A DNA stretch of 64,000 nt, taken from Hexactinellida sp. DTS-2022. Lineage: Eukaryota > Porifera > Hexactinellida. Numbering within the stretch: the first letter of the stretch is position 1; every line of letters starts with the position of its first letter. This document shows positions 21,548-32,760 of the stretch, in pieces. Under the pieces are notes generated by a model that was not told where the DNA came from, did no database searches, and saw nothing but the letters and a program-made list of their open reading frames with translations. The position numbers were made by a program, and so were the translations under genes. The stretch is from the NCBI GenBank assembly GCA_028753945.1, contig JAPNXP010000015.1, positions 1,736,001 to 1,800,000 of the forward strand. The letters are read 5' to 3'.

Positions 21548-22908
21548 TTAAGTAAGAGAATTTCTTGAATTCACGCTTTCTATTCTTTTTGAAAGAACCA
21601 GCGAGTTATAATTCTTAACTTTGTTTGCAAGAAAGCAATTCGCTGCGGTAAAGACTAGCTTCGATAAGGTGTTCCAACTAAACACACCACAGTTAATACA
21701 AGTAGACTTCCAAATACTTGGATCACGATTATCACTATCTTCCAAAAACAGCAACGCGAGTTCAAATATTATTTTTCTAGAAGGTCCACTTACAAGCTTC
21801 GGCAACAGCTCTTTATTGTTTTCGATGGCACTAAAGGTCTTCCATAAAACAAGAATGGATTTCAAAACTGGCTCAGATGGATATTTAAGTCCTCCACGCC
21901 AAGGTCCGTTAGCTGCAGAAGTTTATACTGAGAGTCCAAGTTTAAATCAAGCAGAAATTCTTTATCAACTGTTAACATATGCAGACAGACATGACACGGT
22001 TTTGTTTGTTTCAGGTACTGTGGACAGAATAACCTGCAATAAAGGCTAATGATTGAAGCAACTGTGAACCACAATCAATTGTTGATAGATCATTAATCTC
22101 ATCAAGAAATGGCTCCAAATTGAATTCACCATCAGTAGTGGAATACGGAGAAGAAAATGAATTGACAAATGACTGAAAAGATTGAAAGGAAGTGTCTTGT
22201 TGGTGAGTAAATATGTTTAATATGCTAGAAAGTTCAAGTCGACGCTCGGTTTCAAGGATTTGAAGATAGATGTGATAATTGGAACCCGACATCATACGGT
22301 ATAGACCGAAATGGTGTTCCAAGGGATCCGTCTGGAAAGGAGGACAACACATATGTAAACCACAAGATGGATTCAAATGGTTGGTAATTTGTAGTAAGGC
22401 AATACAAACATGTCTAAAACTGGTGTATGTTTGTTTACTCAGTTTGCCAATTTTTTCTGATGAAGTTTAGGTAAAGAAATCAAGGATAACTTATCTTTCA
22501 AGTCCTGTAGAGAGTTGACCACAAACTTCTCTTTCTCTTGACTCTCGGATCTCAAGCTGAGTTTTAGTGTTTGGTTCATCAAGTCTTCCTCTTTTGCATC
22601 GTATGACAAGCGATTCCGTTTGGTAGGTTTGGATGAATAATACGCTGGGCAGTAAACTTGGTACAATGCCTTCCTTCAGCTTTGGCTTCGCTTGAGGTAC
22701 TTCAGTAAAAGTACCATCTCCTTTTGGGACTTTGAATGTGTAGTCTGTCGTCTTTCTGAAAATGGTTGATACATACATAGACCACGTTCAAGTCACCAAT
22801 ATCCTCGCGACGAAGAGCGCATGTCCAGGAGTGGTTCAGGGTTGTTGGACTTTGAAGCATCTTGAAAACAGGAACATGGTCATCCGGGACAGAACACGAG
22901 TTAGGCAT
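21548..22908 (-). pseudogene. P-type transposase gene with central part missing
   Basis: On the minus strand the N-terminus reads MPNSCSVPDDHVPVFKM and YVCINHF, a THAP zinc finger that has lost part of its first Cys pair. VPKGDGTFTEVP and the Leu-rich DLKDKLSLISLPK follow. Coding then jumps to KQTYTSFRHVC-like sequence and TDPLEHHFGLYRMMSGSNYH (22376-22011), which contains the last acidic catalytic residue, and to the C-terminus (21865-21548). Compared with the copy at 30.4-33.7 kb, about half of the protein, including the first two catalytic Asp residues, is absent. Several frame changes are present. The copy is dead. Confidence 0.8.
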
Positions 22909-23009
22909 GAATATAAGCTAATATGAATAAAATAACAGATCGAAATTAACAAGGATGAGATAGTATGTCAATAGAAGAGTTTGGAATAAAATCTGATCAA
23001 TAGTTGTAT

Positions 23010-23806
23010 CATGGCATACTACATAATACGGCTAGATAAGTCAAGTATTTGCCATTTTATTTCCAGGCCAGTGTTTACTTTCTAATTGCTCGTAAAATAA
23101 ATCACCTATTGTCATGGAATAAACTAAACTTAGATTTTCAAATACGCTGGAAACATCTAAAATACTATTGAGAATGATTTCTCATCAGATTTAACCACAA
23201 TGACGTAATCAAATATACATACCCATATAGGGTAATGATGTTAAATAAATGTTAATTTTTTGATAATTTGAGAATCTAACTTTGCCGTTTTTATCCTAAT
23301 GCATTTTTCTTGAAAAAAAACTAACTACAGTAACAAATTATGTCATTCCTTTCACTCAAATTCTTTTCAACGTCAATGTAAGTAAATAATTATGCTATTG
23401 TTATTAAACCATATGTTTTGTATTTTTTTGAAATGTATAGTTAGATTTTAATCTAAGTCTTAAAAGTGCTGTTTGACGACGTACATGTTGCCCAGTCAGT
23501 TTACTGACCGTTCTTGGGACTTATTTAGCTAATGTTCACAAAATCTCTACTTCAAATCTCTACTTCATAATTAGTATTAATTACCATATATGGGTATGTA
23601 TATTTGATTACGTCATTGTGGTTAAATCCGATGAGAAATCATTCTCAAAAGTATTTTAGATGTTTCCAGGGTATTTGAAAACCCAAGTTTAATTTATTCC
23701 ATGACAATATGTAATTTATTTTACGAGCAATTAGAAAGTAAACACTGGCCTGGAAATAAAATGGCAAATACTTGACTTATCTAGCCGTATAATATAGTAG
23801 GCCATG
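23010..23806. mobile_element. P-type MITE with ~220-bp inverted arms
   Basis: The ends CATGGCATACTACATAATAC and the inverse GTATAATATAGTAGGCCATG resemble the P-type terminus CATAGCCTACTC. The arms extend to about 23235 and from about 23575. The 7-bp duplication GTTGTAT flanks it (23003-23009, 23807-23813). There is no coding. Confidence 0.75.
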
Positions 23807-23980
23807 GTTGTATATATTTCAAGAATATTTCTAATTAATGTGGTTGATTATTATTATTATTTTTAAAATTAAATATTGTGGTTGGATAAATATTACCATC
23901 TTCTCCTTCATCCTTGTTCCATATTTTCTAGGTTAATGTCAGCATTGTCAGGCCATATATAGAGTAGTCTATGATCGAGC

Positions 23981-24272
23981 CTTCTCTGCATTTATTTTAG
24001 AAACTGGCTGAACCCAATTACTAAGCGTGGTCCTCCGTGATGGCAAACTATTTCTATACAAAGGCAGATGTAGCAACTGCCTCTGTGTCATTAGTAGCAT
24101 AACCAATGACGTGGCCGCCTGTTAAGCGCGTGGTCTTCAATAACTTACCTCATCAATTACAATGTTAACAATACGTTGCTCAGGTTTCAGTACTTTGAAT
24201 ATGAACGGCAGATTGGTGTTTGCGAAACTACGAGACATTAAATTTCGAACAAGTTGTTCCCTAGGGAGCTTT
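23981..24272 (-). pseudogene. Old P/THAP9-type transposase, part upstream of the nested P element
   Basis: Read from 24272 downward on the minus strand: QLVRNLMSRSFANTN, then EQRIVNIVIDEVS, with the Asp expected for the first catalytic position. After several stops, GPRLVIG-like and INAEKAR sequence reaches the insertion point of the P-type element. It joins in frame with 15415 downward. At its other end it stops abruptly at the palindromic cassette (24272). Confidence 0.65.
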
Positions 24273-25427
24273 ATTACTGTGCCGACTGTACAATAGTATA
24301 GTGGCCCAGTATTGGTCTTAGTGCTTTGGTATATTATTATTATTATTATTATTATTATCCTTCCGTATCCTCTCCAGCAGCAGAGTATTATTAACTAAGA
24401 GCCCAAATTTTCAGGATATGTGTCTCATGGGTTACAGATGTGCACCTGGGGTCACGTGTTTTATCACATTTTTTTGGCCACATTTTTGCACCTGTTTAAT
24501 GCTAGAAAAAGAACAATAAATAGTCCGCGAATAACTAATTTATATGCATTCGATAGATAATTAAATTCTACACCTTTTCACAGTGCACGAATTTATAAAT
24601 TGGGTTTCGTTAGTGCCAGAATAGAGTTGCAAATTTCCTTTGTTTACTAACACTTCAGTTCAATAGAAAGTGTTAAAGCTAATTCTATTGTTTCAACTTG
24701 TGATTATTGTATTCATTCAACTTGTGAGATCGAGTAGGCTTCTATTTTCTAATTGAAAACTAAGATTTTACATTCCATAACAACGACAGATAATGTGATT
24801 ATATTTACTTCTCCGTGAATATTCTTGCACAATGGATACGTAACATATTTAATTCTAATTAATTCGCTCTGTGTTTAACTTATAGAGACGGTTCCAATTA
24901 GATTATTGGGGTTATCGAGTGCGCTGAATTCAAATATTATAATTAAATTAAATTAAAATTAATAATAATTGCAAATAATTGAACTTCATTTATTTTGCTA
25001 TACATAATAATGGTGTTAAATTATTAATAAATTAATAATTATTTATAGTGATTTGATAAATAGCATTAATCTCAGAGATTATACAAGATAGAGACAAACT
25101 TCCAATGTATCAATTGATCCTTATGCCACGTAGTACCTCTGCAAATATGTCTTGACACCTTGAGGTGTTAATGACATCTTCAAAAAAATGAGTTTTGACA
25201 ATTTTGTGAATTCTATATTTCGAATGGGTTGGTTGCCGTTGGGTAATCACCCAACACGCACATAAAAAATGCTGACTCATCACTTATTATATTCTACTGA
25301 AACTTGAATATCTTTGAAATGAAGTGAGCTAAATCGAAACTTCCAACTCACTAAGGGTAGTTGCCTTTTGAAACACCTTTTTGAAATAATTTACACCTTC
25401 ATAGTGATGATGACATGGCGAAAAAAA
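24273..25427 (-). repeat. Inverted hairpin-repeat unit (cassette, B block, long A block)
   Basis: Read on the minus strand the order is: hairpin 5 (25428-25538), long A block, B-type block (GTGACCCCAGGTGCACATCT near 24460), (TAA)n, then the CTGGGCCACTATACTA cassette. The same order with sequence similarity is present from 16673 to 17876 on the + strand and at 42481-43368 on the minus strand. At 25284 the string ACTTATTATATTCTACTG is the uninterrupted form of the Helitron target at 43361-44796. Confidence 0.7.
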
Positions 25428-25538
25428 TCCAAAATTGCAGCCTGTGCCGACAGCATGTTCCTTTGGAGGCACTATCAATAAACCACCAACAAAATATAGT
25501 GCCACCAAAGGAACATGCGTCGGCACAGGCTGCAATTT
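25428..25538 (-). repeat. Hairpin cassette copy 5
   Basis: Inverse orientation: the arm with GACAGCATG comes first. The outermost TTTTGGA of the distal arm is replaced by a T/TTA run. Confidence 0.8.
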
Positions 25539-26249
25539 TTTATTATTATTATCGGATTATCGATAATTATTGGTCCGTATCCTCTCCACAGAACAGTGTT
25601 TAATTAACTAAGAACCCAAATTTGTAGGACAGGTGTATCATGGGTTACAGATGTGCACCTGGGGTTACGATTTTTGATTAAAAAATTTTGGACACATTTT
25701 TAACACCTTTCAATATTTGTCTGGTCCATAACTCAATAATATTATACTGAACCCTAAGCTTTTATTTCATCATTGGATTCATCATAAAATTCTGCGTCTG
25801 ATGGGAGAGGAAATCTTTTAATAATGGGTTAAATTTCTGCCATAAATGGGGGTTGAAATTTCTTTGTTTACTCACACTTCAATTTCCGTAAAACTGTTAA
25901 ATCTAATTCTATTGTTTCAACTTGCGATAATTATATTGATTTATTAACTTGTGAATTCGAGCTGGCTTCTATCTAATTGTAGTATTATTATTTCATGGAT
26001 TAAAGCAAATTAAATTAAATAAGGAATTTGTGAGCTTAAATCAACTAACCGTGGATAACATTGCTAAAATAAATAACTAATAAATTAATAATATAATTTA
26101 TTATTAATACATAATGAATGAATGGCATTAAACTCAAGATGGTTTATGATAGAAACATACTTCAAATTTATCTACCGTTCCTTGTGGCTCGGACCAATTA
26201 ACAAATGGTTCTTCACACCATGAGGCGTTGATGACTTGGCGAAAAAAAA
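25539..26249 (-). repeat. Inverted B and A blocks between hairpins 5 and 6
   Basis: TCTGCGTCTGATGGGAG near 25795, CCATAAATGGGGGTTGAAAT near 25840 and TGTTTCAACTTG near 25915 are inverse matches to the B block of the 17-19 kb array. The A block matches at 26030-26240. Confidence 0.7.
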
Positions 26250-26362
26250 TCCAAAATTGCAGCCTGCGCCGACAGCATGTTCCTTTGGAGGCACTATCAA
26301 TAAACCACCAACAAAATATAGTGCCACCAAGGAACATGCGTCGGCACAGAAGCAATTTTGGA
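26250..26362 (-). repeat. Hairpin cassette copy 6
   Basis: Inverse orientation, with minor changes (CTGCGCC; CACAGAAGCAATT). The stem pairing is mostly kept. Confidence 0.8.
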
Positions 26363-26699
26363 TTTTATTCTATAATTTCTTATCATCCTGTATGCAGCTA
26401 TAGATATACAAAGAAGTTCCCCAGCAAAAATCAGTAGGTGTTTTGTATACCGGATATTATGATCTGAAATCAAAGAGAAATTCTAGCTGGGTCTCTAGGA
26501 ACTGAAAATGTGTTGATTCTTGTACATCTATTGTCATTTGTTTCAACTCTTCCATGGTCTTTAACAAATGATCATTGTTAGAAGTTTCATAATTATTAAC
26601 AATCGAGAGGATTTCTTCCATCTGAGACCATCTATGAAGGAACTATTCTTCTGAGAATGAAAATTATCTTTGGGATCTCATAACCACTCTTTTCTACCT

Positions 26700-27224
26700 T
26701 AGACATATGAAGAAACCCAAAGCATGACTACTTAAAGCAGAAATACTGAACCACTTTACTCCCTAATTCATCCACCATGAAAACTGTCAATTTTACTCCG
26801 GGATTTCTAACACTGAATGATGTGAATCGTCTTTCAAATTCTTCTGCAAAAGTGGTGAAATCTAAGATCTTATCACACTTGTCAATAACTCTCTCTGCAA
26901 TTTATCCCTCACAGCAGATTTAGTATTTCTTGTTGGCCTTGGATGTGTAATAGACTGCTTCTGACAAGACTTGGCCACACCTTTAAAATATTTAGGAGGT
27001 CCAATTGGTCGCTTTCCTCCCCGTATAGTTACCCATATGCATTCAAAGTGTGATGAACAGACAAATATCTCTTTTCGATCTTTAAGACTCCCAGGTTCAT
27101 TAGACATGGCCTCAATCCATCTTGTCCTTTCAACCCTACCTGTGAGGAAACTGACAACTAGACTATATGGTTCCCCATCATAGCTACCACGACAGTTGAA
27201 TGCTGCACAGCGTTTTGGCATCAT
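26700..27224 (-). pseudogene. THAP-domain gene, probably broken
   Basis: ATG at 27224 (or 27221) opens MPKRCAAFNCRGSYDGEPYS, with C-x4-C, then VERTRWIEAM, then IFVCSSHFECIW with C-x2-H, then KRPIGPPKYF. This is a full-size THAP DNA-binding domain (about 85 residues). The frame closes at 26862, but an adjacent frame goes on with CDKILDFTTFAEEFERRF and MVDELGSKVVQYFCF, so a frameshift near 26875 is likely. Later sequence to about 26440 is degraded. No P-type transposase core follows, so this may be a host THAP gene copy or a different transposon. It is unlike the THAP domains at 33.7 and 22.9 kb. Confidence 0.6.
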
Positions 27225-27750
27225 GATTGTGCATGTTCTATTAAATTTTCAGATTTCTATCTCTTGGATTGCGCGAATTATGTGCGATTAAGTGACTTTT
27301 CAGGGTTCTCGAAATTTGACGATGACGTCATAACTTGTCGAGGTGTGAGAAATTTTGAGTGAAAACCTCAAATTGTTGACGGGTGCCAAAATTTACCCCT
27401 ATATGCCAAAAATCACATTTGGAAACCGGAAACCTAATGCTTTTTCAATTTTTATAATTGGAGCCTCTCAGATTCAAGTTAAAAACCCCGAGATCGTGAC
27501 GTTCCAGTCCTTATCTAAAGGAGTCTATGAGTTAACGTCATCTAAATTCACGCTGTAATACACTGTAATAGTTCTATCCACTACCAAATGTCTCTATTTG
27601 GTGTAAATGGGTTTGTTCCATGTTGGCACCCCCATGACCAACCTCGAAGTCTACGCCCCTGATAGCTTCACCATATTAGACTACCAATCCGCCAATAATA
27701 TAGTTAAATATGCCTAACTATAACTGTTGTCGTGGTTTTATTTATATTAC
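27225..27750 (+). mobile_element. Helitron-derived segment
   Basis: ATTAAATTTTCAGATTTCTATC to ATTTGGAAACCG-type sequence (27240-27430) is the inverse of 44345-44560 in the delimited Helitron. The small frame at 27355-27558 lies in this repeat and is not considered a gene. The rest up to 27750 holds nothing else recognisable. Confidence 0.5.
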
Positions 27751-28345
27751 CATATATGGAAATGTGAAAATCAACTACAGATAGTTGTGGTGAACCAATA
27801 TTTCCCACCGACTCCCTATATATGAATTCCTATTCAACGATAATACACTTCATACGTATAGCTAGGATTAATGGCGAGATTTTAACTATATTAAAATACT
27901 TAAAAAGGTGTGAAAATCGAATAACTCACATTCCACATATAGTTAAGGAAAAAATATGGCCAATAGACTCCTTAATATGACTTCCTATTCGACAATAATA
28001 CATTTTATGTGTCTATCTTTAACCGATTACGAAATACCTAATGGACCCAAGTTCCAGGACCCGAGAATGAGCGCCTAAAGTCCTTATTTAAAGGAGTATA
28101 TGGTTTGTCCTGAATTTATTGGAAGAAAATTACTACAAGTCTCAGAAAGCTGAAAATTTGTATACAGGGGTAATTTTGTACTGCGACAACAATCTATTGG
28201 TTTTTGAAGAGAAATATTCAAAAGTGACAAAAAGGTTACAAAATATGTTAGCCAAATAAATTCGAGGGTTTGTTTAGTATGGATTAGCTAACTTATTCAA
28301 TTAGTATATATAGAATGTGCATAATAGAAAGCATTTCTGAGACTG
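27751..28345 (+). mobile_element. Helitron leader copy, inverse of 10965-12450 pieces
   Basis: 27760-28096 is the inverse of about 12071-12411, and 28100-28345 is the inverse of about 10965-11180 (GTATACAGGGGTAATTTTGT and CAATTGATATT-like strings). The order of the two pieces differs from that at 10.9-12.4 kb, so rearrangement or nested insertion has occurred. Confidence 0.55.
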
Positions 28346-28640
28346 CAATTTGATTGAGTGAAAATAAATTTATCCAACCCATTATTTGTTCGCGGTACAT
28401 AACTGTATTACATGGCGTAACAGTACCAATTGAAAATGAATCCATATTATCTAGAAAGCTTGGTCCGTCCGTCCGCCCCTGTAACTCTTTGCTACATTAA
28501 CCCGATCCTGAAGATGTAAATATCAATCGAAAGCAATCGAAAGGAGACCTCGTGGAATATACGGGGTTGCACAAAAAGGTCTTAGTTCCAGAATTATACA
28601 GCATTTTATGTTTACGTACTAATATGCATATATAAGCCTA
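28346..28640. other. Unassigned stretch
   Basis: A TCCGTCCGTCCG tract occurs near 28467. Nothing else could be supported. Confidence 0.4.
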
Positions 28641-28835
28641 TTGTTAAAGGTCTAATCCTATTGGCTATTGTTAACTGGGATACTAATCCATACTAATCCT
28701 ATTGGCAACTGCTAACTGGGATACTAATCGTAGTGGCAACTGCTAACTGGGAATCTAATCGTATTAGCTACTGTTAACTGGGGATACTAATAATATTGGC
28801 TACTGCAAACTGGGATACTAATCCTATTGGTTATT
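28641..28835. repeat. Minisatellite built on AACTGGGATACTAATCCTAT
   Basis: Five to six copies, of about 36-40 bp, of the string TGCTAACTGGGATACTAATC with TATTGGC linkers. Confidence 0.75.
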
Positions 28836-28870
28836 GACAGATGGATTGTCATTGATCCTATTGGTTACTT

Positions 28871-29817
28871 TAGTCCAGCGGCATAGACATAAAATTTCAA
28901 CAGATTGTTCATTTTTTTGATAAAAGCACCAAAATTTGTACACATGTACTTTGATGTGCGAACATTTTTGGATGTTGAGGCAATTGAATAAGTGTCTATA
29001 TCGGCCATGACAGCTCGTCAACGTTAACACGTCCGATAGTGTTCGCCGGACTTGTTTCCCATAAAAACTTGTTCAAATTAAGTTATATCGTATTTTTTTG
29101 TTGAATTCGGTTTCCAAGTAAATTTCCGATAATTTGATATATCACATGACCATATTTGGAAGAATTTTTCCATAGCAACCCTGGAATGTACCAAGAATGT
29201 GTCAAAAATTCCATTCTCCAATTGTGTCCTTAACCAATCGAGTGACCAGTCTTTCGACTCCACTCAACTAAATGAGTATAATTATACACATACCGACCCT
29301 GTAAAACATGATTTGATAAAATTATTCGATATTTATGGTAAATCACCGTGAATCTCGAATAATTTTATCAAATCACGTTTTATAGGGTCGGTATGTGTAT
29401 AATTATACTCAGGTAGTTGAGTGGAGTCGAAAGAGGGGTCACTCGATTGGGTAAGGACACAATTGGAGAATGGAATTTTTGACACATTCTTGGTACATTC
29501 CAGCGTTGCTATGGAAAAATTCTTCCAAATATGGTCATGTGATATATCAAATTATCGGAAACTTTACTTGGAAACCGAATTCAAAAATAAAAATAAGAGA
29601 TAACTTAATTTGAACAAGTTTTATGTGAAACAAGTCCGGTGAACACTATCGGACGTGTTAACGTTGACGAGCTGTCATGGGCGATGTAGACACTCTTTCA
29701 ATTGCCTCAATATCCAAAAATGTTCTCATTACATCAAAGTACATGTGTACAAATTTTGGTGCTTTTATCAAAAAAATGAACAATCTGTTGAAATTTTATT
29801 TCTATGCCGCTGGACTA
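28871..29817. mobile_element. Foldback element, ~947 bp
   Basis: Two inverted arms of about 460 bp meet near 29335-29345. The outer ends are TAGTCCAGCGGCATAGACAT and its inverse. The arms match over nearly their full length with scattered differences. No gene is present. No target duplication was found, so the superfamily is unknown. It ends 10 bp before the mariner-type MITE. Confidence 0.75.
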
Positions 29818-30454
29818 AGTATCACTACACTCCCCTACCAAAAGTATTCATACTCCATAAGCATTCCCATAGAAAATAGTAATATAGTGTGTCAATAATA
29901 ATGTTTAATGTACACTAAATACATGGAATATTGCAATTTAGATTTCATATTCGTAATCTACGCATTCGAAATATACATTTAAAGAAGCTTTGAACTCTAT
30001 TAGCTACTGATTAGGTTGAAAATTATAATCCTATGCCACCATGTGCCACTTATTCCCATCTTGTACCATGGGGACAAATGGAAGAAGTGGCACATGGTTA
30101 CACCGGATGATAATTTTCAAACTAATAAATATGTAATTGAGTTGAAATCTGCTATAATGGTCAATTCGGTGGCGTAGAATACGATTCTGAAACCAAAGTG
30201 GCGACATCTCATAGAATTTGTACACATTGGCGATAAATATTAGAGCATAGCCTACTCTATAAAAGGCCAGACAGTAAAAGTACCAGGGATGAAGTAGTAA
30301 GTGGACTTTTTCTATATTACAATATAACAATATTGTATTTAAAGTTATGTTTCCCGATAGACATAACTGATATTATTTACCCCTTATTGAGAAACTATGA
30401 GAAACTATATCCGCGTATTTTAATCATAGTATAATACAAACACAAAATCAACAA

Positions 30455-31373
30455 TTACAAATTAGAACGACACACACGATCATCTACAGTTGTCCAATGT
30501 AAATCTAACATACTCCCATCTTCTCTCTCTGACATTTGGACTTGATTGTCACCAATTTCTCCTATGAAGATTAATGTGAGTTGTACAAGAATCTCTCTAG
30601 ATGAACCTTCTACAAGTTTAGTCAAGAGGTTGTCATCACTTTCAATTAGAACGAATATTTTCCACAGAATAATTACAACAGAAAGAAGCGGTTCAGATGG
30701 ATACTTCAGTCGACCACGATCTGTTAAATGGAGGAGCTTAAACTCCGAAGGAAAGTCAAGATCGAATAGAAACTCTTTATCAAACGTCAAGGTATCAAGG
30801 CAGACATGACAAGGTTGGTGATGTTTCAAGTATTTGTGAACTGCATAACCTGCGATAAAGGCTAAAGATTGAAGAATTTGTGGATTACATTCGATGGATG
30901 ATAAATCGCCTATATCTTCAAGGAACGGATCTAAAATTATAAAGTCATCATGATCAGGATTAATAAAATCTGGGGTAGAAAAGGATTTGACGAATGTCTG
31001 AATGGATAAGGAAGAGTCCGATTGCTGAGAAAAAATATTCAAGACAGTGGATAGCTTGAGACGACGTTCGGTTTCTAGAATTTGTAGATAAGATATATGG
31101 TAATTCGACCCCGACATCATACGATATAGTCCAAAATGATGTTCAAGCGGATCTGTTTGCAAAAAGGAAGATAGAACGTATGAAAACCCACAATTTTGAA
31201 TTAAATGGTTAGTGATTTCGGGTAGTGCATTGCATGCGTGCTTAACACTAGTAAATGTTTGTTTGCTCAATTTTCCTAGTTTCCCAGGTAACGCTTCCCA
31301 AGCATCTAACCAAAATGCTAAACGAGTCAAGTATAAGAATCTTTTATCATTAAGGATCAAAGGGTTCGAGAGG
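30455..31373 (-). CDS. P transposase, C-terminal segment
   Basis: The frame reads LILNDKRFLYLTRLAFWLDA, then KQTFTSVKHACNALPEITN, then LQTDPLEHHFGLYRMMSGSN with the acidic pair (D..E) that completes the catalytic centre of P-type transposases. A 'LQSLAFIAGYAVHKYLKHHQ' region and a Cys-containing tail follow (CHVCLDTL), with the stop at 30455. All catalytic acids of the family are thus present in the three segments. A conventional ATG lies at 31360, but it is more likely an internal residue of the full protein. Confidence 0.85.
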
Positions 31374-32273
31374 CTATCGTTTAAACGGTGTATTAATGTT
31401 GAATATTTTCCATAATGAAAGAAGGATACATATGAAGTCAGAAGTATTCTTACGATATTCAGGTAACCGAGATTCGTCTCGAATTCTTAGAGCAGCTAGT
31501 GTTAATTCGTTAACGACCTTCAGAACCAATTTGACATTTTGTCGTTCTATAGCAGAAGGAAAACAAGCTTTCATGGTAAGATGGGGGGCTAGTTTAGCTA
31601 AACTTTGACTTTCCGAGTTATAAAGAAGACGTATATCTTGGAAGCAAGCTGAATGGACTTTAAGAGGATATTGGCAATAATCAACTGCAAAATTTTCGAG
31701 ATTTGGATATTGAAATGTTTTCTCAAAATCTTTCTGATTTAGCCAATTGTTGCGAATACTCTTCAATATATGAACAAAGTCAAACGTAAGGAATAGAATT
31801 CTGTGATTGTCAACAGGGTGAGGCACTTTAATCTCCAGCTTATTATTGAGAGAAAACAATTTAAAGAGATTAACGTTCAACGGGTAGTTATCAGTTGCTA
31901 TAACTTGAACGCTCAAACCACAATGCTCAATATCGATAATGCAAGATTTTATGATAGGAAATATTTTTTCGGCAGAGATAGATGCGCATGGTAGCAAACG
32001 AGAAATACAAGACCTCTTTTTATGAAGACTGGATACCATAACTGCGAAAACTGTTCTCGTTGGATCTTCAGGATTTAAGTTTGGGCCATATACCTTTCCA
32101 CCTTTGTAAGATATTTCCGATTTGACATGTATCTCATCCATTTGAATAATTACATTCCGTTCCTGAGGAGTAAAGGACGAAGTAGCCTGTCTAAGATATG
32201 CACAAAAATCATTCTCGAGACCAAAAGAAGAATATAGCTTCTCCAATGTATGAACGTGTGGTAGAGATAGACA
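31374..32273 (-). CDS. P transposase, middle segment with RNase H-like core
   Basis: After the nested MITE the frame resumes CLSLPHVHTLEKLYSSFG. It shows IIQMDEIHVKSEISYKGG with the first catalytic Asp and a few lines later VIATDNYPLNVNLFKLF with the second. FVHILKSIRNNW and SLAKLAPHLTMKACFP follow, matching the GTP-binding insertion region of P-type transposases in position. The frame ends at 31374 with NINTPFKR. A one-base shift near 31378 would connect to DSLSNPLILNDKR in the next segment, so this copy has at least one frameshift besides the MITE. Confidence 0.85.
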   Translation of the reverse strand, partial: CLSLPHVHTLEKLYSSFGLENDFCAYLRQATSSFTPQERNVIIQMDEIHVKSEISYKGGKVYGPNLNPEDPTRTVFAVMVSSLHKKRSCISRLLPCASISAEKIFPIIKSCIIDIEHCGLSVQVIATDNYPLNVNLFKLFSLNNKLEIKVPHPVDNHRILFLTFDFVHILKSIRNNWLNQKDFEKTFQYPNLENFAVDYCQYPLKVHSACFQDIRLLYNSESQSLAKLAPHLTMKACFPSAIERQNVKLVLKVVNELTLAALRIRDESRLPEYRKNTSDFICILLSLWKIFNINTPFKR

Positions 32274-32281
32274 GTCTAAAC

Positions 32282-32760
32282 CAGGGTTGTATCAACTCAT
32301 TTTGAGTTGGCAGAATCAACTCATTTTCTTGAATGAGTTGAATGAGTTGGTGACAGCAAAATGAATGAGTTGAATGAGTTGGTAACAGAAAAATGAATGA
32401 GTTGAATGAGTTGGTAGACAAAAAATGAGTTGATACAACCCTACTTCCGACCATGGCCAGACAACTTTCACTTTGTCGTAACATTAATGCGTAGGGAGAT
32501 CCAAATTTGGCCGGATCACTTTTGAGAGCCGACCGACGCTGCTATAAATGTATTATTAAACTGAAGATTTAAGATATACGTTAGTACAATTAGTTTAATA
32601 AAAAATGAGTTGGCAGAATCAACTCATTTTCTTGAATGAGTTGAATGAGTTGGTAACAGCAAAATGAATGAGTTGAATGAGTTGGTGAAGGAAATTTGAA
32701 TGAGTTGGTAGACAAAAAATGAGTTGTTTTGCCAACTCAAAATGAGTTGATACAACCCTG
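32282..32760. mobile_element. hAT MITE inside the P transposase gene
   Basis: The ends CAGGGTTGTATCAACTCATT and the inverse are flanked by the 8-bp duplication GTCTAAAC (32274-32281, 32761-32768), the hAT signature. The interior is rich in the repeat AATGAGTTGAATGAGTTGG. A second inner terminus (GAGTTGATACAACCCT near 32440) suggests that the element contains a smaller version of itself plus added sequence. Confidence 0.9.

Larger units (their letters stand above)
15416..23973 (-). mobile_element. P-type DNA transposon inserted in an older P-type transposase gene
   Basis: The left end CATAGCCTACTCTATATATG (15416 onward) and the right end (inverse, to 23973) are matching terminal repeats. The flanks are CTCGAGC (15409-15415) and ATCGAGC (23974-23980), a 7-bp target duplication with one change. 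Across the gap the older P gene reads NAEKAR then DILIETIQ without loss. Its own degraded transposase gene lies at 21548-22908. The present 8.6 kb is largely later insertions: a PIF-type MITE at its left end, the hairpin-repeat array, a mariner-type MITE, palindromic cassettes and a P-type MITE at 23010-23806. Confidence 0.75.

Noticed and set aside
24337-24360. (ATT)n tract as a possible regulatory element
   Set aside because: It is a simple microsatellite next to a palindromic cassette, and nothing indicates regulation.
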